64,000 nt of DNA from NCBI RefSeq assembly GCF_010882175.1, contig NZ_WKLH01000003.1, forward strand, positions 124,001-188,000. Direction: 5' to 3'. Below the pieces are notes generated by a model that did no database searches, had not been told where the DNA came from, and worked only from the letters and a program-made list of their open reading frames with translations. This stretch comes from Mangrovibacterium lignilyticum (GTDB lineage: Bacteria > Bacteroidota > Bacteroidia > Bacteroidales > Prolixibacteraceae). The position numbers were made by a program, and so were the translations under genes. Below are positions 8,292-18,162 of this stretch, piece after piece; position 1 is the stretch's first letter; every line of letters starts with the position of its first letter.

Positions 8292-11200
8292 TTACTTATT
8301 TACCTGATTCATATAATTTCGAAATTTCTGTTCGTAGAAACTTCGAAGGCGAAAATTATTGTATAAGATTTCCTGCTCCTTATTTTTCTCTTTGTTTTTA
8401 TACTCTAAAAACATATCAGGGTTACTGTAAAAAATCTGTTGCGCGGTCTTCGATTCCCGTTGATCATCAACATCACGTTCCATGTCCGCTTTTTCCGCTT
8501 TTAACAAGCGATCCAGAATCAAATTTTGACGAGTAACCATGTTATCAGTCAGATTTTTTTGAATTAAATCGACTCTATTTTGTTCAATAAGCTGATCAAT
8601 CGCTCTAAGTTGTTCTTTTGCAGAACTTCCAACTCCCTCATCCATTAAAAGATCACCAATCATCTGTTTCATCTTTTCCTGCTGAAGCAGAGATTTCCCT
8701 ATCTGTTCATTCAAGTGCCCTTTTTCGCCATTTTTCAAACTCTCAATCATACGCTGCAACTGATCCTTCAAAGACTGTTGCGTGTCCTTCAATTTCTGCA
8801 TCGAACTTTTCCCGCCCTTCCCGGGTTTATCACATTCCTGATCACCGGGCATCGAATTAGCCATTGCCTTTTCTAAGTTTTCCAATGCCTCGCTTAAGAA
8901 CAAAGAAAGTTCATTTAATGCTGTCATAGTATTTTGCTGAAATTTAAGAACAGTTCCGGTTGATCCTTCCTTTAAATCATCAATCGATTGATGAATAGAA
9001 TAGTCAACTTTCATCAGCTCACTACTAATTTTAGAATCAATAGCCGGAGTCCTTTTGGCAAGAGCATATAGTGAATCTTCTATTTGCTTCGATTGTTCAA
9101 GAATAAGATCTTGCCTCTCTTGAACATCGTTTAGCAACGGATCACTAATATTGAGGTCACGTGTCAAATTTAAGATTTCTTCCTGATCTAGTGATACATA
9201 AATTAAATTCTTAAGAATTTGTTTTAAATTGGCGATGTCTTCGCCCTTCTGTTGCGCCTGGCTACTATTCAACATTTGCTTCACAGCAAAAGCCAAATTC
9301 TGTATTAATGACTTATTTTCAGATATTTGATCCGCTACTTTCTTTCTCTGTTTGCGACTGATGCTCTCCTTAATCTTTTCAAATTGATTTTTGATTTGAT
9401 TTAACTCTTCGTTAACCGGAAACAGATTCATTGGTTTTTCCAATTGTTTATTCAACTCAAGAACCTCATCAATATCTTCTGAAATATCTTTAACTTGCTC
9501 GCTATTATGCTGTTCACTCATATCCAACTCATCGAATTCATCTCTTTCTAGAAGCTTTAAATTACTTCCCTCATTTTCAGCGAGATTATCCAACTGATTA
9601 ACAATATCTTCTAACCTTTGCTCAACTTTAAGCCGCTTTAACATCTCCAAATTCCGATCCAACTGTTTGGACAAATCATCCATGGGAAAAGCCATTTTGT
9701 CCATCATCTCATTCAACCGCTCCTGATCAAAATTCTTAGATAACTCATTAAACTCATCGAATAATTCTTGCAACTCGTCAGTCATTAACTCATTCATCAA
9801 TTGCTCAATTTGCTTTTGCTTATCCATCAACTCTTCCTGTTGATCGCCAAATGAATTATTCAAATTATTTTTCTGAGTATTCATCTGCCCTAACTGATCC
9901 AACGACTCCTGAAGCTTCTCGCGCTTCTTCAAAATATTTTGAATAAACTGCTGCTTATCCCAATCACTCAGATTATCTGAAATACTTCGATACTTAAGTT
10001 CTTCTAAATCCCTTTTTATGTCCTCTGTTATTGATTTGCTGTCATCGAACAGATTTTCTAGATCATTCAAATACTCTTCGTTAACTTCTGCTAACTTTTG
10101 TCTGTCCAGCAGTTGAAAATTAAAAACCTCAGATGTGCTTTGCTTAAATCGATGTACGGCGTCGTTATCGCGAACAGTAAAATAATAACTAAAAGATTCA
10201 CCTAATCCATCAAAGTCTTTAAAATCTATATAATAGAAAAACTCCTGCACATTTAGCGATGGAATGACCGGAATCACTGAAGCACTGTCGAGCTCTGTAT
10301 TTTTAATGTTGAAAACCAAATCTTTAAATCCGTAATCGTCAGCAATTTGACCTTTAAAGTAAAACCGATTCAAAGAGACCGAATCCTGAATTTGAACAAC
10401 TTTAATTTCAGGGAAAAGGTCAGGAATTACCTCTATATCAAACGCAATGAGTTCCTTTCGATGCACAAACTCATTATCCAAAATAACGCTATATGACTTA
10501 TCATTCAACACAATACATTCAACAGAAAACTCGTCTCCCTCTTTCACACCTGAAATGAAATTTCCTTCCATAGAGAGTTCTAACGAATCAGTATCGGCTG
10601 TTATGAATTCCCATCTTACCTTGCTGCCAACAGGTACCTTTAAATCACCAACATCTTTGAATTCCAGATCAGGCAAATTCGTGTAATCCGGAACATCTAC
10701 CTGTACTTTATATGTTAGAAGAATGGGATCCGGAATCACCTCAATTTGAAAGTAGTCCGAAGCATATCGTAAATCAGTAAAATAAACCGGAAACGAACTT
10801 TGTACATTATCGAAGGTGTAAGTAAACAAGGAATCTTCATGGCTCATCAAAAAATTATTACCACCGATATTAACATACAAATTATCCGGCAACTTCTCGC
10901 CAACACAATATACCGATAGCGTTACAACTCCACCCCTTTTTACCCGTGCAGACTTGCCTCCGATTACGAACTGAAATGGAGCAGGCTTCACAAACACCTG
11001 ATTAAAATGAACCAACCGGAAACCAGCCTTGGAAACCAGACCAGGAAAAGACATTCCAACAACAAAAAATAAAACAATTGACACTACAAGAACGCTAACG
11101 TTACCCTTAATCAACTTAAAATTGAAATAATTACGAAACTCAAAGGGTGATAAAGACTTAATTTTCTGATCAATACTTGAAATAATCAGTTGATCATCCT

Positions 11201-11555
11201 CATCCATTTGTCCTAACTCCACAACGTTGATCAGATGGTCCTTTAATTCCGGAAAATGACTGCTTACGAGTTCCGCCTCCTGATTTAAGGTAAATCGCTT
11301 GAGTCCCGAAAAATATAAAAGAGATATAAAAAGATATCTAAATCCAATATAACAGAATAACGATATTAACCCAGTCATAAAAACAATTCGCCATAAACTG
11401 CTAGTATAAACTTGCAACTCAATAAATAAAACTACTGATATATAAATAGTTATTATAGATATTAACAACAAAAGTCCCTTAAACAGCTGAAGTAAGAAAT
11501 ACTTTTGGCTGTACTTTCTAAGTTTTTCAACAAGCAAACTATAGTTGTTAATCAT
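8292..11555 (-). CDS. DUF4175-family large membrane-anchored coiled-coil protein
   Basis: 1087 residues. Three hydrophobic segments lie near residues 20-45, 55-80 and 150-172. A beta-rich region follows (about 180-480), including FVIGGKSARVKRGGVVTL. The rest (about 490-1087) is mostly charged alpha-helical coiled coil rich in Gln, Glu, Lys and Leu, with a short Gly/Lys insert (CDKPGKGGKSSMQKLKD). This layout fits Bacteroidota DUF4175. Its role is unknown; its position suggests an envelope function linked to the small HATPase. Confidence 0.75.
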   Translation of the reverse strand: MINNYSLLVEKLRKYSQKYFLLQLFKGLLLLISIITIYISVVLFIELQVYTSSLWRIVFMTGLISLFCYIGFRYLFISLLYFSGLKRFTLNQEAELVSSHFPELKDHLINVVELGQMDEDDQLIISSIDQKIKSLSPFEFRNYFNFKLIKGNVSVLVVSIVLFFVVGMSFPGLVSKAGFRLVHFNQVFVKPAPFQFVIGGKSARVKRGGVVTLSVYCVGEKLPDNLYVNIGGNNFLMSHEDSLFTYTFDNVQSSFPVYFTDLRYASDYFQIEVIPDPILLTYKVQVDVPDYTNLPDLEFKDVGDLKVPVGSKVRWEFITADTDSLELSMEGNFISGVKEGDEFSVECIVLNDKSYSVILDNEFVHRKELIAFDIEVIPDLFPEIKVVQIQDSVSLNRFYFKGQIADDYGFKDLVFNIKNTELDSASVIPVIPSLNVQEFFYYIDFKDFDGLGESFSYYFTVRDNDAVHRFKQSTSEVFNFQLLDRQKLAEVNEEYLNDLENLFDDSKSITEDIKRDLEELKYRSISDNLSDWDKQQFIQNILKKREKLQESLDQLGQMNTQKNNLNNSFGDQQEELMDKQKQIEQLMNELMTDELQELFDEFNELSKNFDQERLNEMMDKMAFPMDDLSKQLDRNLEMLKRLKVEQRLEDIVNQLDNLAENEGSNLKLLERDEFDELDMSEQHNSEQVKDISEDIDEVLELNKQLEKPMNLFPVNEELNQIKNQFEKIKESISRKQRKKVADQISENKSLIQNLAFAVKQMLNSSQAQQKGEDIANLKQILKNLIYVSLDQEEILNLTRDLNISDPLLNDVQERQDLILEQSKQIEDSLYALAKRTPAIDSKISSELMKVDYSIHQSIDDLKEGSTGTVLKFQQNTMTALNELSLFLSEALENLEKAMANSMPGDQECDKPGKGGKSSMQKLKDTQQSLKDQLQRMIESLKNGEKGHLNEQIGKSLLQQEKMKQMIGDLLMDEGVGSSAKEQLRAIDQLIEQNRVDLIQKNLTDNMVTRQNLILDRLLKAEKADMERDVDDQRESKTAQQIFYSNPDMFLEYKNKEKNKEQEILYNNFRLRSFYEQKFRNYMNQVNK

Positions 11556-12057
11556 GATTCTTAAAATACTAAATTACAAGGTAAAAATACAGGGAAAAAT
11601 TGTTAATTACTCAGGAATAACTGTTGAAATAAAAACAGAAAAATGTTACCAAATTATTTCCTAAATCCTAAATTAATTTTAATCGAGATGAATTATTGAA
11701 AACACAAAATCTAATTTTGTAGAAAGAATCCATAGTTATTGAACAGCCAAAAGCGTTTCAAACGATTAATAAAATCAATACTTTTATTTAATCAACAATT
11801 GTTAATTACTATTAAAAATCATTGACTATCAGAAAATAGAACTGTTAATTTGCCGTTAACAAAACAAGAGAAATACCGAAGACTGAAAAAAGCAAGAACA
11901 ATTGGAATATTTTATCAAAGGAATTAACAGGCTATCATTATTAATATTCTTCTTTTTAAAGAATAAAGAAATATAATAATAGAAATAAGTTTTGTTAGTA
12001 GGGTTTCCTTTTGGTTTGAAAACGGATTAATTTTGAAACGGTTTAACTGGTACGTGA
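11556..12057. other. AT-rich intergenic region between divergent genes
   Basis: About 500 bp separating the DUF4175 gene from a receiver-domain gene. I see no gene in it. The 14-mer aattgttaattact occurs twice (11598-11611 and 11797-11810), with a third relative (ctgttaatttgcc, near 11842). A -7 type box taattttg lies at 12028-12035, 22 bp before the receiver ATG, but I see no -33 partner at a normal distance. Confidence 0.5.
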
Positions 12058-12450
12058 ATGAATGAGAAGCTATCCATATTGCTAGTGGAGGATAATGTGT
12101 TGAATCAGAGGATTGTAACTTTCAGTTTAAAAAAGTATAACCATACCGTGGAGATTGCTAATAATGGACTGGAAGCGTTGGAAGTTTTTAAAACACAGAA
12201 GTTTGATGTTATCCTGATGGATATCATGATGCCTGTAATGGATGGTTTAGAAGCTACTTTAAAAATCCGTGAATACGAAGACACGAACAACATCGCAGAT
12301 AAAACTCCTATTATTGCTGTAACAGCCAATACAATGGACAATGATCGCGAAAAATGTCTTTCTTACGGAATGAATGAGTTTATGGCTAAACCATTTGATG
12401 TTGAGAAACTTGCGCATATTTTTAGCGAACTTAGAATTAATGCTGTGTAA
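12058..12450 (+). CDS. single-domain response regulator (CheY-like receiver)
   Basis: 130 residues, a receiver domain with no output domain. The acidic pocket is LLVEDN at the N-terminus, the phospho-acceptor Asp is in VILMDIMMPVMDG (about residue 55), the switch Thr is in IIAVTAN and the Lys in FMAKPFD. This form is usual for receivers paired with hybrid kinases. No kinase is next to it, so the partner is unknown. ruvB follows 62 bp later but seems to have its own promoter. Confidence 0.9.
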   Translation: MNEKLSILLVEDNVLNQRIVTFSLKKYNHTVEIANNGLEALEVFKTQKFDVILMDIMMPVMDGLEATLKIREYEDTNNIADKTPIIAVTANTMDNDREKCLSYGMNEFMAKPFDVEKLAHIFSELRINAV

Positions 12451-12479
12451 GTTCGTTTTATCCCGATCCGAAATAAAAT

Positions 12480-12487
12480 TATATTTG
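12480..12487 (+). promoter_or_regulatory. putative -7 promoter box for ruvB
   Basis: tatatttg fits the Bacteroidota -7 consensus TAnnTTTG and ends 25 bp before the ruvB ATG. No clear -33 element is visible. Confidence 0.35.
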
Positions 12488-12512
12488 TTCTTTAAAGCGA
12501 AGGAATAATTTT

Positions 12513-13535
12513 ATGGCGGATCCCATTGATTTACACAACCAATCTTTTTCTGAACGAGACAATGACGTCGATAAACGTCTTCGTCCCCTGTCGTTTCACG
12601 ACTTTAAGGGACAGGATCAGGTTGTCGAAAATCTGAAAGTCTTTGTTCAGGCAGCTAAAATGCGTGGTGAAGCCTTAGACCATGTTCTTCTTTTCGGCCC
12701 TCCCGGACTCGGAAAGACTACCCTGTCGAATATTATTGCAAACGAGTTAGGCGTAAGCTTGAAACTTACATCTGGTCCTGTATTGGATAAACCAGGCGAT
12801 TTAGCCGGGCTTTTGACCAACCTCGAAGACAGAGATGTTTTGTTCATCGACGAAATACACCGTTTAAGCCCCATAGTCGAAGAATATTTGTATTCGGCTA
12901 TGGAGGACTATAAAATCGATATAATGATCGATAAGGGCCCCTCAGCACGCTCAATTCAGCTCGAATTAAATCCCTTTACCCTCGTTGGTGCGACGACACG
13001 ATCAGGTTTGCTCACAAGTCCTCTTCGCGCCCGTTTTGGTATCAAGTCGCATTTTGAGTACTACGATCTGAAAATTTTAACGGGAATTGTGAAGCGCTCC
13101 GCTGATATTTTATCTGTCGAAATTGATGAGCGTGCTGCTATCGAAATAGCGTCCCGGAGCCGTGGTACTCCCCGTATCGTCAATGCTTTACTGCGGCGTG
13201 TACGCGACTTTGCCCAAGTGAAAGGAAACGGCCGAATTGATATGGAAATCACCCGATTTTCGTTGGAAGCACTAAATATTGATACGCACGGTCTGGACGA
13301 GATGGATAATAAGATCCTTCGCACCATCATCGATAAATTTAAAGGAGGACCTGTTGGTATAAGTACGATTGCTACAGCTGTAGGCGAGGATAGTGGAACG
13401 ATAGAGGAAGTCTACGAACCGTTTCTGATTAAAGAAGGGTTTATCAAAAGAACTCCCAGAGGTCGTGAAGTTACTGATTTAGCCTATAAACATTTGGGCG
13501 TATTTAAACCCGGTAGCGATTCGACACTTTTTTAG
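12513..13535 (+). CDS. ruvB: Holliday junction branch migration helicase RuvB
   Basis: 340 residues, the usual size. RuvB is the AAA+ motor that drives Holliday-junction branch migration with RuvA. Visible: [18 protein letters not shown] near the start, Walker [11 protein letters not shown] (about residues 67-76), Walker [10 protein letters not shown], sensor 1 LVGATTRSG, the arginine-finger region PLRARFG, and the winged-helix domain ([16 protein letters not shown]). The start ATG gives the usual short N-terminal arm. It converges with the MscS gene, 16 bp between stops. Confidence 0.97.
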   Translation: MADPIDLHNQSFSERDNDVDKRLRPLSFHDFKGQDQVVENLKVFVQAAKMRGEALDHVLLFGPPGLGKTTLSNIIANELGVSLKLTSGPVLDKPGDLAGLLTNLEDRDVLFIDEIHRLSPIVEEYLYSAMEDYKIDIMIDKGPSARSIQLELNPFTLVGATTRSGLLTSPLRARFGIKSHFEYYDLKILTGIVKRSADILSVEIDERAAIEIASRSRGTPRIVNALLRRVRDFAQVKGNGRIDMEITRFSLEALNIDTHGLDEMDNKILRTIIDKFKGGPVGISTIATAVGEDSGTIEEVYEPFLIKEGFIKRTPRGREVTDLAYKHLGVFKPGSDSTLF

Positions 13536-13551
13536 GGAATTCGAATATAAT

Positions 13552-16023
13552 TTATTCTTTTTCAGGTAGTTTTTTATCCGATTGTTGAGTTTTATCTGCA
13601 GGTATATCAAGGACATGCAAATCGAGTTGTGGAAAGGGAATTTCAATTCTGTTCTCTTTGAATACTTTATCGATTGCGACAGATAATTCACTTTTAACTT
13701 TAATTCCATTTTGGAACAATACCCAGCAAAGCAACCTGAAATTAAGAGCGCTATCCGCGAACTCGTTGAAGAGAACTTGGGGTTCCGGAAATTTTGAAAC
13801 AAGTTCGTGGTCGTTCGCAACTCCTTTTAAAATTCGGATTACTTCTTCGGGGTCTGTACCGTACTTCACACCAATAACAATTTCAATTCGTCGTTTTTCG
13901 TCAGACAAAGTCCAATTAATGAGTTGATCAGATACCAAAATAGCATTTGGAACAATCACTTCTGCCCCATCAAAAGTTCTTACTCTGCTGCTGCGTATTC
14001 CTATTTTTTTCACCTCTCCCATTAAGGTATTTATTTCAATGGTATCTCCCGCTTGTATCGGGCGTTCGTAAATTAAAATCAAGCCTGAAATAAAATTATT
14101 AACGATGTTTTGCAAACCGAATCCGATACCTACACTAAAAGCTCCCAGCATGATGCTGATTTTCGTTAGATCGACGCCGGCCACAGAGAGCGCAAACAGA
14201 AATCCACCTAGTGCAATAACTAACCTCAGGGTAATGGAAATGGCGGCGGGAACACCTCGCAATCTTTGTGTCCGTTTGAAATTACCTTCGCTAAATGCGA
14301 TTTTGATAATGGTCACGATCGCCCAGGTGATTAACATGATTATTGCAAACTGAAAAATAGCTTGGTAGGTAAAAATAAAGCTGCCGACATTCCTTTCAGT
14401 ACCCATGAATCGCTCTAAATTGTTGTAGAACGGGGTGTCCATTTCCAAAATTAAGAGTAATGTATGAAATCCGACCAGGGCAAAAAACAGGCTCAATAAT
14501 AAAAGCAGCCTTTTTTTAAACATGGGAAAGTATTCGTGAGATTCATATTTTTCAAAACGGGTTAATACTTCGAATAAAGTATACAAACTGCTTTTTGTTA
14601 TCTCCCAGGCACCAACGATGATGATAATGGCATATGATATATGAGTGCCTATTTTTAACAAGAATATGGCTAGGTTTTGATAACCTAAAACATTCAAAAT
14701 AAACCCGGTACCGTACAAAATGAAAACAGGATACCGGAGCAGGTTGAGCAGTACTTTATACCTGAATCCTTGTGCTATTTTCTTTGTAAAATCCGGGCTC
14801 ATGAAGTACGAAATCAACACGATTCCCAATCCGGCTTCAAAAAACAAATACAGGCGGGCGTAGTTTCCAAAATACCAGAAAACAATTTCACCAATGTTGA
14901 CAGCTAGCAAAGGAATGAAGGTTAAGATCAATCTTCTGGCAGGTGCATTAATATAGGAACGGAGGAGAAAATAGGTGATAACTAACATTGTCAGGGAAAC
15001 AAATCCGGACAATGCTAAAGGGATATTCTTAAACAGCAGAAAGAAAATGAATAAGCTTAAATAAAAAACGGATACAGCCGGGTGCCAAATGACAAGTTCA
15101 TTGATATTGGTTTTTTCCGATGAGCGTTTGGATGGATTTTGCTTGAAATACAGATAGCGCAAACTGGTAATCGACAGGATAATGATTATAATCCAGATGA
15201 TAAAATTATCGAAGTATTCCTTAAAAGCAGGAAGACTGTCTTTTATCGATTTCGAGTTTTCGTACCAGGCTTTCTGCAGGCGTGCGCTTATTGTTCCGTC
15301 AAAAGTGTCTTTCAGTTTTATGTTCCAAATAAGCGGTTGGGTTGCTTTTAAGAGGCTTTTGCGGTAGCTTTTATGGAGTTCCTCAATCGTTCCAATATAT
15401 TCGTCTACCTCAATTGTCTGGTCAATAACCCGCGAATCGAGCACAGCGATTTGTTCGACCGCTTCATAAAGGTTTGTCTGTAGTTCCTGTAGCTTATCTA
15501 TCGTATTTAGTATTCTCGTAGTTATTTCCTGGGGAAGTTTCTTGCTAACTGATATATTGGATGTTTCCGTCCATAGACTTTCCTTTCTCCTGACTTTATC
15601 GGAAATCTCCATCAGATACTGGAGGCGGTTTGCCAGCTCCACCTGCCAGCTATTGAGCTGAGATCTGTAACTCGACCAGACCCGTTTTTTATTGATGAGG
15701 AAAAACTTCGATAGGTTTTGTTGATCGAAATTATTGAACTCACGATATTCGATTTCGATGCGTGAACATAAGTTGCTGAATGTTGAATCTATTTCTGAAA
15801 TCTGCTGGTAAGATTCAATTTTCTTGTATCCCTCCTTGATATCCCGGTTGATATTTTCTATTTCGTAAGCAATTTCAGCGGCTTTATACGAACGGCGTTC
15901 TTTCACAATGGTGGAGTCATTGCTACCGTTGCTGTCACCGGCCGGCGAATTCGTTTGTGCCTGCAATACGTACGGAGAAGCGAAAAGTAAAACTGTGATG
16001 AAAGTTGTAAGGAGTGCTTTCAT
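13552..16023 (-). CDS. MscS-type mechanosensitive channel (large, KefA-like layout)
   Basis: 823 residues. A signal peptide (cleavage after VLQAQ, about residue 23) leads into a helical periplasmic region (about 30-270), then many transmembrane segments between about 275 and 620. The MscS core is GFGLQNIVNNFISGLILIYE (about residues 634-653), followed by the beta domain (AGDTIEINTLMGEVKKIGIR). Proteins of this layout release solutes on hypo-osmotic shock. The length is well above the 286 residues of E. coli MscS and nearer to MscK/YbdG-type relatives. It appears monocistronic. Confidence 0.88.
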   Translation of the reverse strand: MKALLTTFITVLLFASPYVLQAQTNSPAGDSNGSNDSTIVKERRSYKAAEIAYEIENINRDIKEGYKKIESYQQISEIDSTFSNLCSRIEIEYREFNNFDQQNLSKFFLINKKRVWSSYRSQLNSWQVELANRLQYLMEISDKVRRKESLWTETSNISVSKKLPQEITTRILNTIDKLQELQTNLYEAVEQIAVLDSRVIDQTIEVDEYIGTIEELHKSYRKSLLKATQPLIWNIKLKDTFDGTISARLQKAWYENSKSIKDSLPAFKEYFDNFIIWIIIIILSITSLRYLYFKQNPSKRSSEKTNINELVIWHPAVSVFYLSLFIFFLLFKNIPLALSGFVSLTMLVITYFLLRSYINAPARRLILTFIPLLAVNIGEIVFWYFGNYARLYLFFEAGLGIVLISYFMSPDFTKKIAQGFRYKVLLNLLRYPVFILYGTGFILNVLGYQNLAIFLLKIGTHISYAIIIIVGAWEITKSSLYTLFEVLTRFEKYESHEYFPMFKKRLLLLLSLFFALVGFHTLLLILEMDTPFYNNLERFMGTERNVGSFIFTYQAIFQFAIIMLITWAIVTIIKIAFSEGNFKRTQRLRGVPAAISITLRLVIALGGFLFALSVAGVDLTKISIMLGAFSVGIGFGLQNIVNNFISGLILIYERPIQAGDTIEINTLMGEVKKIGIRSSRVRTFDGAEVIVPNAILVSDQLINWTLSDEKRRIEIVIGVKYGTDPEEVIRILKGVANDHELVSKFPEPQVLFNEFADSALNFRLLCWVLFQNGIKVKSELSVAIDKVFKENRIEIPFPQLDLHVLDIPADKTQQSDKKLPEKE

Positions 16024-16205
16024 GGGGCGATATTAATTGGTTCGGATGATGTGTTCCTAACAAATTTATGAAATTCACATCGAACAACCGACCCCTAAAT
16101 CGCTGTTGGCGACAATATTTGATTAAATGATTGTTACACCGGAAAGGAAAACAGCACGGCTGATGAATGAACAGAAGCACTTCCCTCCTGTTTTCGGACA
16201 GCGTT

Positions 16206-17279
16206 TTAGTCGGCTTTTACCAGCTTTACTTCGAAGAGGCTGGGCCAGAGTTTACCGGTTACATACATTTTGCCATTCGCTTTGTTAAAGGCAATTCCGT
16301 TCAGGACATCAATTGGTTTTGCAGGGTTGTACATGACCGACATCAAACCCGAAAAATCGATCTTCGCAGCAACTTTACCAGTCACCGGATCAATCTTTAC
16401 GGCAAAGTTGGTTTGCCAAATATTGGCGTACACATAACCGTCGTAATATTCCAGTTCATTCAGGTTGGTAACTGCACCATTGTTGTCGTAAACTGCTATT
16501 CGCTTTAAAACGCTGAAGGTCTCCGGATCCAAAAAATCCAGGAATTCCGATCCATCGGTTTTAATCAGGTATTCGCCGTCGTGTGTCAAGCCCCATCCTT
16601 CGGGAGTGGTGTAGGTAAAGCTGTCGACCCGGGCAAAGGAGTTTAAGTCGTACACGAAGCCTTTTTGGGCTTTGTAAGTCAGTTGGTAAATCTTATCGTT
16701 AACGATTGTGATCCCTTCGCCGAAATATTTCTCTTCCATTTTATATTCCTTCAACACATCTCCATTTTGTAAGTTGAAAAGATAAATGCCTGACTTTCCG
16801 TTTTGACCGGTGCTTTCGTAAAACTTGTTTTCGTGTACTTCCAGCCCTTGGGTAAAATGCTCGGTGTTGTGCGGATAGGTATGAACGATTTCGTACGAAT
16901 AGAGCTCGGGAGTGCTGTTTGAAACGACTTCGTAGGTTCGGAAACTAATCCCTTCAACCCCGTCGGTTTTGGTGGCTATCACTTTCAGTTGGTGTTTTCC
17001 CAGGCTGTTTAGCGGAAGCGCAGGATAGCTGAACTCCTCGTTTTCGGATGTTGTCAGCAGTTGATTGTCGAAGTAGAGTTCGGCTTTGGCCAGTTCGCCG
17101 TTTTTCGGGTCAACTTTTATCGCGACCTGAACGGTATCGCCCAACGCTAATTTTTGCCTTTTCGGAAGAATGTCAATTTTAGAAACCGGCGGTCTCGATT
17201 TTTTGGAGGTATTGCTGCACGAAATTCCGGTAACCACAAGCAAACAAACACTTACAAGTACAAAAACTTTAAATCTCAT
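16206..17279 (-). CDS. glutaminyl-peptide cyclotransferase (glutamine cyclotransferase family), lipoprotein
   Basis: From the ATG at 17277-17279 the protein has a lipoprotein signal peptide, MRFKVFVLVSVCLLVVTGIS followed by the lipobox Cys. The frame is open 20 codons further upstream, but that would bury the signal peptide. An Ig-like N-terminal region (about 40-115) precedes the five-bladed propeller of the plant/bacterial glutamine cyclotransferase family, with YPHNTEHFTQGLEVHENKFYE-type repeats, EGWGLTHDGEYLIKTDGS and LNELEYYDGYVYANIW. It would cyclise N-terminal Gln to pyroglutamate on exported proteins. Confidence 0.85.
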   Translation of the reverse strand: MRFKVFVLVSVCLLVVTGISCSNTSKKSRPPVSKIDILPKRQKLALGDTVQVAIKVDPKNGELAKAELYFDNQLLTTSENEEFSYPALPLNSLGKHQLKVIATKTDGVEGISFRTYEVVSNSTPELYSYEIVHTYPHNTEHFTQGLEVHENKFYESTGQNGKSGIYLFNLQNGDVLKEYKMEEKYFGEGITIVNDKIYQLTYKAQKGFVYDLNSFARVDSFTYTTPEGWGLTHDGEYLIKTDGSEFLDFLDPETFSVLKRIAVYDNNGAVTNLNELEYYDGYVYANIWQTNFAVKIDPVTGKVAAKIDFSGLMSVMYNPAKPIDVLNGIAFNKANGKMYVTGKLWPSLFEVKLVKAD

Positions 17280-17386
17280 TCTAGTCAAATTTTTTGGGAA
17301 AGCGTAAAAATACACAAAAGCTTGGCAATCGAAACCCATTCTTTTTAAAGTTTCGCGAATGACGGGCGGTTTCGGACATAAAAAAA

Positions 17387-17402
17387 GCCGGGCTGCACCG
17401 GC
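17387..17402 (-). terminator. rho-independent terminator of the DUF6261 gene
   Basis: Stem gccgg (17387-17391) / ccggc (17398-17402) with a 6-nt loop. On the minus strand it is followed by seven T residues (top-strand a's at 17380-17386). It lies about 38 bp past the stop of the gene at 17440-18162. Confidence 0.8.
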
Positions 17403-17439
17403 TCTTCAAACTAATCACTCTAAAACTACTTACTACAAA

Positions 17440-18162
17440 TTAAACCCCTTCGGTTATGGTGTCCCTTGGCGAGCTTTGTTTCGCCGCGGCATTGTCTTCG
17501 GAAATATACTGGTTGATTTCGGCAACGGCTTCCTGAATGCCCGCCGGATCGTTCATCAGGCACAGGCTGGTGAGCACACTCGGAAGCAGTTCCAGCGACG
17601 CTTTGAGGTCGGCAAAAGCCTTTTTGTCGTCAACGGTGTTGTCGGTCGAGCGGGCTGCACTTCGGTTCGCGCTGGCATCGCTAAAGGCCAGGTTGTCGGC
17701 ATCCAGTTCGGCCAGCCAGCCAACGGCGTTAATGGTGGCCAGATGCGCCTGGTTTTCGGCGGTTTTTAAATCGGCTACGAGGCTGTCTATGGCCGATGTT
17801 TCATCTTCGTCGGCCAGTTGGTACAGTTTGCTGTTGTTTTTTTCGAACACCACCCACAAGGCTTCGCAGGCTGTACGGTAGTCGGCATTTCGGCGGCGCA
17901 AACCGGCCCTGACATGGTTTTTCAGCGATATATAACTGTCGTCGCGGTCTTTATCGGCCTGTCTGACATCTTTGGTCAGCGGGTTTTTGGTACTGCTTCC
18001 AATAGCCTGCAGCGCAACCGCCATGCGGGCTTCGAGCGGGGCGAGAACCGCCGCGATCATCAGCTGATCGGGAAATTTCGTCGCGAGTAATTCTTTGATT
18101 TTTTTAGCCAGCGCGTGCAACCTGGCAAGGCTAAAGTACGAGTAGAAAATTTCTTTTATCAT
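17440..18162 (-). CDS. DUF6261-family protein
   Basis: 240 residues, soluble and almost wholly alpha-helical; the ending DNAAAKQSSPRDTITEGV looks disordered. The pattern FYSYFSLARLHALAKKIKEL near the N-terminus and the repeated Asp/Ala/Leu-rich helices fit DUF6261, a Bacteroidota-restricted family often present in several copies per genome. Function is unknown. By eye the base composition is more G+C-rich than the flanking housekeeping genes. It stands alone between a terminator and the repeat-bearing gap at 18163-18815. Confidence 0.65.
   Translation of the reverse strand: MIKEIFYSYFSLARLHALAKKIKELLATKFPDQLMIAAVLAPLEARMAVALQAIGSSTKNPLTKDVRQADKDRDDSYISLKNHVRAGLRRRNADYRTACEALWVVFEKNNSKLYQLADEDETSAIDSLVADLKTAENQAHLATINAVGWLAELDADNLAFSDASANRSAARSTDNTVDDKKAFADLKASLELLPSVLTSLCLMNDPAGIQEAVAEINQYISEDNAAAKQSSPRDTITEGV

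Noticed and set aside
9160-9175. cacgtg inside the DUF4175 gene
   Set aside because: The flanks are not palindromic and do not resemble parS.
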